Source of the DNA: Pseudomonadota bacterium
GTDB lineage: Bacteria > Pseudomonadota > Alphaproteobacteria > Caulobacterales > Caulobacteraceae
DNA: 19,616 nucleotides
NCBI GenBank assembly: GCA_023433585.1
Contig: JAEZCL010000126.1
Location: forward strand, 1-19,616
Direction of reading: 5' to 3'
A model generated the notes under the pieces. That model searched no databases. It had not been told where the DNA came from and was given only the letters and a program-made list of their open reading frames with translations. A program made the position numbers and the translations under genes. The stretch's first letter is position 1. Each line of letters opens with the position of its first letter. Positions 13,092 through 19,616 of this stretch are shown here, in pieces.

Positions 13092-13313
13092 ATGAGCCAT
13101 GACATGAACGCTCATGACCGCAACGCCGAGGGGCCGGCCACACTGCATTACGGCGACGGGGACTATGTGGTGCTGAAGCCGGGCCGCCACGTGTCGTGCG
13201 CGGTCACTGGCCGCCCGATCCCGCTGGACGCCCTGCGCTACTGGAGCATCGCGCGCCAGGAAGCCTACATCGGCCCGGCCGAACTGCTGTCCCGCGCGGG
13301 CGAGGCCGCATGA
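13092..13313 (+). CDS. DUF2093 family small protein
   Basis: A 73-residue cytosolic-looking protein of DUF2093, a family I know only from alphaproteobacteria and without known function. The conserved core is ATLHYGDGDYVVLKPG, then HVSCAVTGRPIPLDALRYW and SIARQEAYIGP. It has no signal peptide or membrane segment. The first ATG (13092) gives MSHDMNAHDRNAEG; a second ATG at 13104 is equally possible because neither has a strong Shine-Dalgarno. The stop overlaps the next start (ATGATGA, 13310-13316), so it is probably translationally coupled to the M23 peptidase. It begins 20 bases after the epimerase stop and may belong to the same transcript. Confidence 0.87.
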   Translation: MSHDMNAHDRNAEGPATLHYGDGDYVVLKPGRHVSCAVTGRPIPLDALRYWSIARQEAYIGPAELLSRAGEAA

Positions 13314-14167
13314 TGACGGATCGGCGCGCGCTGCTGCTGGGCGTCGGGGCGCTTTCGATCGCTCGCCCGGCGTGGGCGAACCCCCTCCAGGCGGACCAGG
13401 GCCTGAACCTGACCGGCCGCTTCGTCCAGGGCGGCTTCGCCATGGGGCGCACCTGGCCGCGCGCCATCATCTTCGTGGACGGCGAGGCCCTGACCACCGC
13501 CTCGGCGGCGGGACTGTTCATCATCGGCTTCGACCGCGACGCCCCGGGCTCGACGCGCATCGAGGCGCTGTCGGGCATCCGGCGCCAGGGCCGCGACCTG
13601 GCCATCGCGCCGGGCGACTTCCCCATCAGCCGCATCGACGGCCTGCCGCCCCAGACGGTCACGCCCACCGCGCCTGAAGTTCTGGCCCGCATTCAGCGCG
13701 AGGCGGCCGTGAAGGCCGAAGGCTTCGCCAGCCGCGTGGACGGCGACGACTTCAACGGCGGGTTCATCACGCCGCTGGAGACCTGGCGCGTCTCCAGCCG
13801 CTGGGGCGCCCAGCGCATCCTGAACGGCACGCCCGCGCGGCCCCATTACGGCGTCGATCTGGCCGCCCCGGCCGGCAGCGTCATCCGCGCCCCCGCCGAC
13901 GGCCTGGTCTCCCTGGCCGAGCCGGACCTGCATTTCGAGGGCGGCCTGACCCTGATCGACCACGGCCAGGGATTGATTACGGCCTATCTGCACCAGTCGC
14001 GCCTGGACGTGCGGCCGGGCGAGCGGGTGACCCAGGGCCAGGCCATCGGCCGCGTCGGGGCCTCGGGCAGGGCCACCGGGCCGCACCTGTGCTGGCGCAT
14101 GAAATGGCGCGACCGCAATCTGGATCCCAGCCTGATGGTGGGGGTTTCCGCCCCGCCGCTGACCTGA
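13310..14167 (+). CDS. Exported M23 (LytM-like) peptidase with an altered HxH motif
   Basis: A 285-residue periplasmic protein of the peptidoglycan hydrolase M23 family. The start ATG overlaps the DUF2093 stop; a second ATG follows at once. MMTDRRALLLGVGALSIARPAWA is a signal peptide with a twin-Arg pair, so Tat export is possible. Residues 30-145 form a conserved N-terminal region. The M23 domain (about 150-275) has His179 and Asp183 (HYGVD) as zinc ligands and His228 (YLHQS). His259 is in PHLCW, where the second His of the HxH motif is Cys261. In LytM that second His is the third zinc ligand, so this protein either uses Cys as ligand or is a regulatory, inactive member of the LytM-factor type. 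No lipobox is seen. Confidence 0.92.
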   Translation: MMTDRRALLLGVGALSIARPAWANPLQADQGLNLTGRFVQGGFAMGRTWPRAIIFVDGEALTTASAAGLFIIGFDRDAPGSTRIEALSGIRRQGRDLAIAPGDFPISRIDGLPPQTVTPTAPEVLARIQREAAVKAEGFASRVDGDDFNGGFITPLETWRVSSRWGAQRILNGTPARPHYGVDLAAPAGSVIRAPADGLVSLAEPDLHFEGGLTLIDHGQGLITAYLHQSRLDVRPGERVTQGQAIGRVGASGRATGPHLCWRMKWRDRNLDPSLMVGVSAPPLT

Positions 14168-14185
14168 TCCCCGCCCGAAACACCA

Positions 14186-14201
14186 ATGATACCGGTTACA
14201 T
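14186..14201. promoter_or_regulatory. CG-centred palindrome resembling a LacI-family operator
   Basis: ATGATACC and GGTTACAT (14186-14201) form a 16-bp imperfect dyad with a central CG and 6 of 8 matching positions. This is the shape of LacI/GalR-family operators. It lies 18 bases after the M23 stop and about 105 bases before the receiver gene. No LacI-type regulator is in the window. Confidence 0.3.
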
Positions 14202-14251
14202 GGCAAATCCTTTGTTTTCAGGGATTTTCAGGCTAGGGCTCTGCCTGACAC

Positions 14252-14266
14252 GCGCCGAATCGGCGC
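14252..14266. promoter_or_regulatory. Perfect palindrome upstream of the receiver gene
   Basis: GCGCCGA and TCGGCGC flank a single A (14252-14266). It sits 10 bases before the GGGAGG ribosome-binding site of the receiver gene, where it could be an operator or a short leader hairpin. A loop of one base makes a tight RNA hairpin unlikely, which favours a protein-binding site or chance. Confidence 0.3.
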
Positions 14267-14291
14267 ATGGCCGATGGGAGGATCACGCGCC

Positions 14292-14801
14292 ATGGCGGCT
14301 CTGGAGGCCCTTCAGGTCCTGCTGGTGGACGATAACCAGCATATGCGGGCCATCGCCTCCACCATCCTGAAGTCGGCGGGCGTGCGCCGGATCCACGAGG
14401 TCGACGACGGCTCCCAGGCCCTGCAGGCTCTGCGCACCCTGCCGGTCGATCTGGCGATCGTGGATTTCAACATGTTCCCGCTGGACGGGGTGGCCTTCAC
14501 CCGCATGGTCCGCAACAGCCCCGACAGCGCCAACCCCTATCTGCCCATCATCATGATGACGGGACATTCCGAGCGGACGCGGGTCCAGGAGGCCCGCGAC
14601 GCGGGCGTCACCGAGTTCGTGGTCAAGCCGGTCACGGCCAAGGCCATGCTGGACCGCATCCACGCGGTGATTTTCCATCCCCGCCCGTTCGTGAAGTCCG
14701 AAGATTATTTCGGCCCCTGTCGACGCCGCAAGACCGCCGCGAGCTATGCCGGCCCGTGGCGCCGGTCGACGGATTCCCGGTCCGCCTCCAGCGTCGCATA
14801 G
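14292..14801 (+). CDS. Single-domain response regulator with Arg-rich tail
   Basis: A 169-residue CheY-like receiver protein. Acidic Asp13-Asp14, phospho-acceptor Asp58 (LAIVDFNMF), Thr90 (MMTGHS) and Lys112 (VVKPV) are all in place, so it should be phosphorylated by an unlinked histidine kinase. There is no DNA-binding or enzymatic domain. After the receiver, residues 129-160 hold HPRPFVKSEDYFGPCRRRK and a second AGPWRR motif. This FGPxRRR tail is a recurrent extension in alphaproteobacterial single-domain regulators. A relation to the Arg-rich c-di-GMP-binding CheY-like (Cle) proteins is only a possibility. The start at 14292 is set by GGGAGGA 9 bases upstream. The 3' end overlaps the convergent acyltransferase gene by 58 bp. 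Confidence 0.9.
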   Translation: MAALEALQVLLVDDNQHMRAIASTILKSAGVRRIHEVDDGSQALQALRTLPVDLAIVDFNMFPLDGVAFTRMVRNSPDSANPYLPIIMMTGHSERTRVQEARDAGVTEFVVKPVTAKAMLDRIHAVIFHPRPFVKSEDYFGPCRRRKTAASYAGPWRRSTDSRSASSVA

Positions 14802-15745
14802 ACCGCGTCCGGCCAGCGCTTGTGGGTCCAGAACCATTCCTCGGGCCGGGCGCGCACCTGATCCTCGATGAAGCGGGTGATCGCCTGGGTCGCTTCCTCC
14901 GCCGCCGCAGCGCGATCCGGGGGCGATGAAGCCGGACGCACCCGCATCTCGGGATGGAAGGTCACCTTCAGCCGCGCCGGTCCGAGACGTTCCACCGTCA
15001 CCGGCACGATGGGCGTGTCGAAACGCTGGGCCAGGCGGCTGGGGCCGGTGGCGGTGTTCACGGGGTGGCCGAAGAAGGTGACCGCCGGTCCCTCGCGGAA
15101 CTTCTGATCGTTCATCAGGGCGGCGGACTCCCCGCGCTTCAGGCCGTCCAGCAACTCACGCGCGCCGTCGCCCCCCTTGGCGGCCATCAACTCTACGCCG
15201 TAGCGGGCGCGGCCTCGCACGATCATGCGGTCCACATGGGGGTTGTTGCCGGCGCGGTAGGTGATCTGGGTCTTCAGGCCGGTGGAGACGATGGCCGCGG
15301 CCATGGCCTCCCAGTTCGAGAAATGGCCGGACACCAGGATCGCCGGGCGCCCCGTGTCCCGCAGCGCCGTCAGGCGCTCGGCGCCGACCACCTCCACCCG
15401 GCCCGTGGCGGGGGTGATGCGGTCCATGATCGGAAACTCGGCGAAGGTGCGGCCGGTGCTCTCCCACTGGGCGCGGGACAGGGCGCGGCGATCGGCCTCG
15501 CTCATGTCCGGAAAGGCGAGGCGCAGATTGCGCTGGACGGTCTTCTCCGTCCCGGTCAGGGGGCCGAGTCGCCCGAGCAGCCAGGCGCCGAAGTTCGACG
15601 CCGTCTCCACCGGCAGGGCGCGCATCAGGCCGCAGTAGGCTGAAAAGGCGACGGCCTGGATCCGCCAGACGAGGCGGCGCTTCAGGGGCGGGTTCTCCTC
15701 TCGCCCGCGAACCGCCGCCCGGACGTAGGGCTTCCTACCAGGCAA
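14744..15745 (-). CDS. LpxL/HtrB-family lysophospholipid (lipid A) acyltransferase
   Basis: A membrane-anchored acyltransferase of the HtrB/LpxL family, which transfers an acyl chain to a lipid A precursor (or, in some members, another lysolipid). The 333-residue protein begins its conserved part at RRLVWRIQAVAFSAYCGLM, an N-terminal hydrophobic anchor. The catalytic motif H-x4-E is at His141-Glu146 (SGHFSNWEAM). MNDQKFREGPAVTFFGHP and EEWFWTHKRWPD are characteristic. The start given is TTG 15745, which overlaps the SDR stop by 11 bp. A better Shine-Dalgarno (AGAGGAG, 15701-15695) lies 9 bases before a CTG at 15685 that would give MKRRLVWR, a more typical N-terminus. The gene is coupled to the upstream SDR. 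The exact acceptor cannot be told from the sequence. Confidence 0.9.
   Translation of the reverse strand: MPGRKPYVRAAVRGREENPPLKRRLVWRIQAVAFSAYCGLMRALPVETASNFGAWLLGRLGPLTGTEKTVQRNLRLAFPDMSEADRRALSRAQWESTGRTFAEFPIMDRITPATGRVEVVGAERLTALRDTGRPAILVSGHFSNWEAMAAAIVSTGLKTQITYRAGNNPHVDRMIVRGRARYGVELMAAKGGDGARELLDGLKRGESAALMNDQKFREGPAVTFFGHPVNTATGPSRLAQRFDTPIVPVTVERLGPARLKVTFHPEMRVRPASSPPDRAAAAEEATQAITRFIEDQVRARPEEWFWTHKRWPDAVYATLEADRESVDRRHGPA
15695..15701 (-). promoter_or_regulatory. Strong Shine-Dalgarno inside the acyltransferase frame (possible CTG start)
   Basis: AGAGGAG on the minus strand is 9 bases before an in-frame CTG (15685-15683). No ATG or GTG lies at the right distance. The protein homology begins just after this codon, so CTG initiation is a real alternative to TTG 15745. 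Confidence 0.4.
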
Positions 15746-16505
15746 TGGTCACCCCGCCGTCCACCACCAGGGTCTGGCCGGTCATGTAGGCCGAGGCGGG
15801 GGACGCCAGAAAGACCGCCGCCCCGGCGATCTCGTCCGGCTGGCCGATGCGCTTCAAGGGGGCCGGCTCGGTGACGGTCTTCAGGAGATCCGGATTCTCC
15901 CACAGATATCTGGCGAAGTCGGTCTGGACCAGGCCCGGCGCGATGCAGTTCACCCGCACGTTCGAAGGCCCCCACTCCACCGCCAGGTTGCGGGCCATCT
16001 GCATGTCCGCCGCCTTGGAGACGTTGTAGGCGCCGATCAGGGCGTTGCCCCGCAGGCCGCCGATGGAGGACAGCAGGATGATCGACCCGTCCTTCCGCTC
16101 CAGCATCTGGGGCGCGACCATCTGAATCAGCCAGTGGTTGGAGATGACGTTGTTCTGGAGAATCTTCTCGAACTGCTCGTCCGAAATCCCGGCCATCGGC
16201 CCGGCGTAGGGATTGGTGGCGGCGTTGCAGACCAGGATGTCGATGCGGCCGAAAGCGGCGTTCGTCTCGTCCACCAGCCTTTGCAGGTCATCCTTGGAGG
16301 CGATGTTGGCGGGAATGGCGATGGCGCGGCCCTCGCCGTGCTTCGCATTGATCGCCTGGGCGGCCTCTTCGCACGGCCCGGCCTTGCGCGACGAGATCAC
16401 CACACGGGCGCCGTGTTCGGCCAGCCGCTGGGCGATCGCCAGGCCGATGCCCTTGGACGAGCCGGTGATGATCGCGGTTTTCCCCGCCAGATTGAACAAT
16501 TCCAT
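15735..16505 (-). CDS. Classical SDR family oxidoreductase
   Basis: A 256-residue classical short-chain dehydrogenase/reductase using NAD(P). The cofactor motif TGSSKGIG is at residues 14-21, NAAT at 94-97, and Asn118/119 in the helix before the active site. The catalytic Ser146/147 and Tyr160-x3-Lys164 (YNVSK) follow. The end (YMTGQTLVVDGGVTIAW) is the usual FabG/dehydrogenase-type C-terminus. Arg40 after the second strand (ISSRK) suggests NADPH preference. The substrate is unknown: members with this sequence style are annotated as glucose- or 3-oxoacyl-reductase-like enzymes. Its last 11 bases overlap the TTG start of the acyltransferase, so the two form an operon, though a shared pathway is not shown. 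It is divergent from tipF, 97 bp away. Confidence 0.93.
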   Translation of the reverse strand: MELFNLAGKTAIITGSSKGIGLAIAQRLAEHGARVVISSRKAGPCEEAAQAINAKHGEGRAIAIPANIASKDDLQRLVDETNAAFGRIDILVCNAATNPYAGPMAGISDEQFEKILQNNVISNHWLIQMVAPQMLERKDGSIILLSSIGGLRGNALIGAYNVSKAADMQMARNLAVEWGPSNVRVNCIAPGLVQTDFARYLWENPDLLKTVTEPAPLKRIGQPDEIAGAAVFLASPASAYMTGQTLVVDGGVTIAW

Positions 16506-16602
16506 CTCTTAACCCTGTTGATCCCCTTCACGGCACTAGCCGCGGCCCCCTGATACCCCGATACTCGGGCGATTCCATCCGGGAAGGCGGCGAACCGTTC
16601 CC

Positions 16603-17877
16603 ATGCGCAAGATCACGTCCGGACTGCTGTTCACGTCCTATCTGCTGCTGGCCCTGACGGTCGCGGCCCTGATCTGGCGCGCGGGCTTCGGGCTGGGGAA
16701 CGCGGGGGCGGCCCTGTTCGGGGCGCTGGGCGTCGGCCTGGCGATCCACGCCCTCACCGTCGGCGCGCTGGGCCGCCGCGCCATCCGCAGGGAGGTCGAG
16801 GCGATCCGCCAGGCGCACCTGCTGCTGGCCGACGCCATGGAGAACACCCAGAACGCCCTGTCGGAACTGGCCCAGGCCATCGAAACCGGCGCCCTGTCGC
16901 GCACCGAGGAGCTGACCACCGAGGTCCGGATGCTGGAAAGCCTGGTCACCCAGATCAGCGAAAGCCTGGAGGCGAAACTGGCCGCCACGCCCGCCTATCC
17001 GGCCGGCAGCCTGGAAGCCCGCATCCATCAACAGTCGAACGCCCTCTTGCGCACCGTCCAGGACGCTCTGACCGACAATCGGGTGGACCTGTATCTGCAG
17101 CCGGTGGTGACCCTGCCCCAGCGCCGCACCACCTTCTATGAAAGCTTCACCCGCCTGCGCGATCCGTCCGGGCGGGTGCTGATGCCGGCGGAATATCTGT
17201 CGGTGGCCGAGGGCGAGGGGCTGGTTCCGGCCATCGATAACCTGCTGCTGTTCCGCTGCGCCCAGATCGTGCGGCGGCTGGCGACGCAGGACCGCAAGGT
17301 CGGAGTGTTCTGCAACATCTCCCTGTCGTCGCTGGGCGACGAGATGTTCTTTCCCAAATTCCTGGAGTTCCTCAGCGAGAACCGCGACCTGAAGGATGCG
17401 CTGATCTTCGAGCTGGGCCAGGCGGTGTTCGACGCGCGCGGGGCGGCGGAGGCTCGCAACATGGCCAAGCTGGCGGACCTGGGCTTCCGGTTCTCCATCG
17501 ACAAGGTCCAGACGCTGGACCTGGATTTCGCCGACCTGCAGCGTTCCGACGTCAGGTTCGTCAAGGTCGCTGCAGACCTTTTGATCGAACAGCTGCTGGA
17601 TCAGGACGCGGGCGCAGCCCTGCCGTCCCTGCGCGACATCCAGGCCGCCGATTTCGCCGCCCTGGTGCGTCGCTACGGCATGGAGGTCATCGCCGAGAAG
17701 GTCGAGACCGAGCGTCAGGTGGTGGACGTGCTGGAGCTGGACATCTCCATGGGCCAGGGGCACCTGTTCGGCGAGCCGCGCGCCATCAAGGAAGCCGTCC
17801 TGGCGGAAGCGGACGGCCCGTCCGACTTCGTGCGCGACACCCTGCAAAGCGCGGAGCGGCGTCGGCGGTTCGGGTGA
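16603..17877 (+). CDS. tipF: TipF-like flagellar c-di-GMP receptor, degenerate EAL domain
   Basis: A 424-residue inner-membrane protein matching Caulobacter TipF, which binds c-di-GMP and directs flagellum assembly to the new pole. Two membrane helices lie at about residues 7-25 and 33-56, a predicted coiled coil at about 62-125, and an EAL domain at about 145-400. Several EAL residues remain: Glu180 (YESF), Asn238, Glu270, Asp300, Lys321, Glu365/368 and Gln385. The second Asp of the DDFG motif is Lys301 (SIDKVQTLDLDF) and the loop that follows is lost, so phosphodiesterase activity is unlikely while ligand binding remains possible. The start ATG has only a distant purine-rich GGGAAGG. No flagellar genes are nearby, as expected for a stand-alone tipF. 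Confidence 0.85.
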   Translation: MRKITSGLLFTSYLLLALTVAALIWRAGFGLGNAGAALFGALGVGLAIHALTVGALGRRAIRREVEAIRQAHLLLADAMENTQNALSELAQAIETGALSRTEELTTEVRMLESLVTQISESLEAKLAATPAYPAGSLEARIHQQSNALLRTVQDALTDNRVDLYLQPVVTLPQRRTTFYESFTRLRDPSGRVLMPAEYLSVAEGEGLVPAIDNLLLFRCAQIVRRLATQDRKVGVFCNISLSSLGDEMFFPKFLEFLSENRDLKDALIFELGQAVFDARGAAEARNMAKLADLGFRFSIDKVQTLDLDFADLQRSDVRFVKVAADLLIEQLLDQDAGAALPSLRDIQAADFAALVRRYGMEVIAEKVETERQVVDVLELDISMGQGHLFGEPRAIKEAVLAEADGPSDFVRDTLQSAERRRRFG

Positions 17878-17895
17878 GCTGAGCGCGACGTTCTC

Positions 17896-18184
17896 TTCTC
17901 CCTCCCCCTGCGGGGGAGGGCGGTCGGCGCGATAGCGACGGCCGGGTGGGGAGGGCTCGGCGAGAGTTCTTGGTGCGCTACCGCTCGGCGCGCGGCGCCT
18001 CGCTGCTTGAGCGCATCGCTTTTACGCTACCGCTCGCGTCGCGGACGCTCGCTGCTTGAGCGCATCGCTTTTACGCTATCGCTCGCGTCGCGGACGCTCG
18101 CTGCTTGAGCGCGCTGTTTCGCCTTGCCGCCCCCACCCGCTTCGCCTGCGGCTCAGCGCCCTCCCCCCGCAGGGGGAGGGAGAA
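17896..18184. repeat. R-repeat array 2 flanked by inverted CCCTC palindromes
   Basis: The 318-bp gap between convergent tipF and secA is filled with repeats. At the left, CCCTCCCCCTGCGGGGGAGGG (17900-17920, quoted as one palindrome of 8-bp arms) is followed by a G-rich tail to 17955. At the right, an inverted relative occupies about 18131-18184 and ends GGGGGAGGGAGAA. Between them are three R units at 17975-18014 (R6), 18024-18063 (R7) and 18073-18112 (R8), spaced exactly 49 bp with the identical 9-nt spacer ATCGCTTTT. R6 has stem GGCGC/GCGCC; R7 and R8 have GCGTC/GACGC. The outer palindromes may act as terminators for both genes, although no T-run follows them. Confidence 0.92.
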
Positions 18185-18195
18185 GGGCGGAGACC

Positions 18196-19602
18196 TTAAA
18201 CCAGCGCCCCGTGGCAGTGCTTGAACTTGCGGCCCGAGCCGCAGGGGCACAGGGCGTTGCGGCTGGTGCGCTCCCAGCCCGGCGGCAGGGCGTCCACCGG
18301 CAGGCGGGCGCGGTCGTCGCCCGAAAGGGCGCCTTCCGGAAGCTGGGCGGCCGGATTCGACATCTCGTTCTCGCCGGTCAGCGGATTCAGGTGAATCTCC
18401 TCGAACCCGGCGGGCGGCGGCGGCGGCTCGAACCGGAACTCCACCGTCATGACCCAGCGGGTGACGTTGTGGCGCAGGTTGGTCAGCAGCGTCTCGAACA
18501 GCGTGAAGGCTTCGGTCTTGTATTCGTTCAGCGGGTCGCGCTGGCCATAGCCGCGCAGGCCGATGACGCCGCGCAGGTGGTCCAGGTGCACCAGATGCTC
18601 GCGCCACTGCATGTCGATCATCTGCAACAGGAACTGGCGCTCCAGGCCGCGCATCTGGGCCGGGCCCACCAGAGCCTCCCGCTCGACCGCCCGCGCCGCG
18701 GCGGCGGCCTGCAGGCGTTCCTCGATCTCTTCGTTGGACACGCCTTCCTCGGCGGCCCAGTCGCGCACCGAAAGCTCCAGGCCCAGGGTCCGGCGGATCT
18801 GCTCGTCCAGACCCTCGATGTCCCACTGTTCGGCATAGGCCTTGGGCGGCATGTGCTGTTCGACCAGGTCCGAGATGGTGTCCTGGCGGAACTCGCCCAC
18901 CAGTTCGGACAGGTCCTCGGAATCCAGGAACTCCTGCCGCTGCTCGAACACGGCCTTGCGCTGGTCGTTCACGACGTCGTCGTATTTCAGCAGGTTCTTG
19001 CGGATGTCGTAGTTGCGCAGCTCGACCCGCTGCTGAGCCTTCTCGACCGCCTTGTTCAGCCAGGCGTGGCTGATGGCCTCGCCTTCCTTGACCTTGAAGG
19101 TCTCCATGATCGACGACAGGCGGTCGCCGGCGAAGATGCGCAAGAGGTCGTCGTCGCAGGACAGGTAGAACTTGGACGTGCCGGGGTCGCCCTGGCGGCC
19201 GGTCCGGCCGCGCAGCTGGTTGTCGATGCGGCGGCTTTCATGGCGCTCGGTGCCCAGCACGAACAGGCCGCCCGCATCCAGGGCGGCGGTCTTGCGTTCC
19301 TCGATCTCGGCCTTGATCCGCGTGCTCTCCTCGGCCTCGGCTTCGGGCGTGATCTCGGCGCCCTGGGCGCGCTGGTCCTGACGCCAGCGGTCCAGGCGCA
19401 TCTCCAGGTTGCCGCCCAGCTGGATGTCGGTGCCGCGGCCGGCCATGTTGGTGGCGATGGTGACCGCGCCGGGCAGGCCCGCGTCGGCCACGATGTAGGC
19501 TTCCTGCTCGTGGTGACGGGCGTTCAGGACGCTGTGCGGCACGCCCTTGCCCGTCTTGGTCTCGACCTCGAAGGCGTCGGCGCCCCACAAAAAGAGCACC
19601 AT
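18196..19602 (-). CDS. secA: SecA preprotein translocase ATPase, C-terminal part
   Basis: SecA is the ATPase motor that pushes unfolded preproteins through SecYEG. Only about the last 468 residues are here, roughly half of the protein. VPHSVLNARHHEQEA and VTIATNMAGRGTDIQLGGN mark the end of the second nucleotide-binding domain. RRIDNQLRGRTGRQGDPG and SKFYLSCDDDLLRIF follow, then the helical scaffold/wing region (KFYL to MQWREHLVHLDHLR) and the linker. The protein ends in the zinc-binding SEC-C motif CPCGSGRKFKHCHG. The frame is open from the stop at 18196 to 19602, but a TAA at 19603-19605 interrupts it only 11 bases from the window end. The ATG at 19602 is not a true start, because the N-terminal half must lie beyond. 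The last roughly 30 bases are AT-richer than the gene and may not be native. Confidence 0.95.
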   Translation of the reverse strand: MVLFLWGADAFEVETKTGKGVPHSVLNARHHEQEAYIVADAGLPGAVTIATNMAGRGTDIQLGGNLEMRLDRWRQDQRAQGAEITPEAEAEESTRIKAEIEERKTAALDAGGLFVLGTERHESRRIDNQLRGRTGRQGDPGTSKFYLSCDDDLLRIFAGDRLSSIMETFKVKEGEAISHAWLNKAVEKAQQRVELRNYDIRKNLLKYDDVVNDQRKAVFEQRQEFLDSEDLSELVGEFRQDTISDLVEQHMPPKAYAEQWDIEGLDEQIRRTLGLELSVRDWAAEEGVSNEEIEERLQAAAAARAVEREALVGPAQMRGLERQFLLQMIDMQWREHLVHLDHLRGVIGLRGYGQRDPLNEYKTEAFTLFETLLTNLRHNVTRWVMTVEFRFEPPPPPAGFEEIHLNPLTGENEMSNPAAQLPEGALSGDDRARLPVDALPPGWERTSRNALCPCGSGRKFKHCHGALV

Positions 19603-19616
19603 TTACCCCACCGCGG

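Overview
The window is high-GC DNA with densely packed bacterial genes on both strands. It looks like a chromosomal segment of an alphaproteobacterium of the Caulobacterales, most likely Brevundimonas or a close relative. The reasons are a TipF-type flagellar c-di-GMP receptor (degenerate EAL domain), an EipA/DUF1134 envelope protein, a DUF2093 protein, a histidyl-tRNA synthetase with an unusual motif 2, and a UDP-sulfoquinovose synthase (sulfolipids are reported from Brevundimonas). There is no phage, integrase, transposase, rRNA or tRNA gene. The identification rests on protein recognition from memory, not on a database search.

Layout: (1) 22-1481, 3-hydroxyacyl-CoA dehydrogenase overlapping a small four-helix membrane protein by 4 bp. 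(2) 1745-4649, a DUF418 membrane protein and hisS, separated by a tandem array of a 40-nt hairpin repeat. (3) 4650-5238, a gene-poor stretch with a candidate structured small RNA ending in a strong terminator, more repeats, and the terminator of the next gene. (4) 5239-8011 (minus), a secreted M13 metallopeptidase and a bacterial PH-domain membrane protein. (5) 8296-9669, a TetR-family regulator and EipA, with a perfect hairpin between them. (6) 9869-13071, three nucleotide-sugar/SDR-type enzymes: an atypical SDR and SqdB as a minus-strand operon, divergent from a UDP-glucuronate 4-epimerase-like gene. (7) 13092-14801, DUF2093, an M23 peptidase and a stand-alone receiver protein. (8) 14744-16505 (minus), an LpxL/HtrB-like acyltransferase overlapping a classical SDR. 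(9) 16603-17877, TipF. (10) 18196-19602 (minus), the C-terminal part of SecA, running into the window edge.

Much of the window concerns the cell envelope. SqdB supplies UDP-sulfoquinovose for sulfolipid, the epimerase probably supplies UDP-galacturonate, the LpxL-like enzyme acylates lipid A or another lipid, EipA and the M23 peptidase act in the periplasm, and SecA exports proteins. These are separate transcription units and I see no single dedicated new pathway.

The most unusual content is between the genes. A 40-nt hairpin repeat (R) occurs eight times, with three different inner stems that all stay perfectly paired, and it forms short tandem arrays of 49-bp period. A 130-bp composite of two opposed hairpins (B) occurs twice, in opposite orientation. 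Other points worth checking are a start-Ala-stop mini-ORF that takes the only good ribosome-binding site before hisS, an M23 peptidase with Cys at a zinc-ligand position, and a stop codon in the secA frame 11 bp from the window end.
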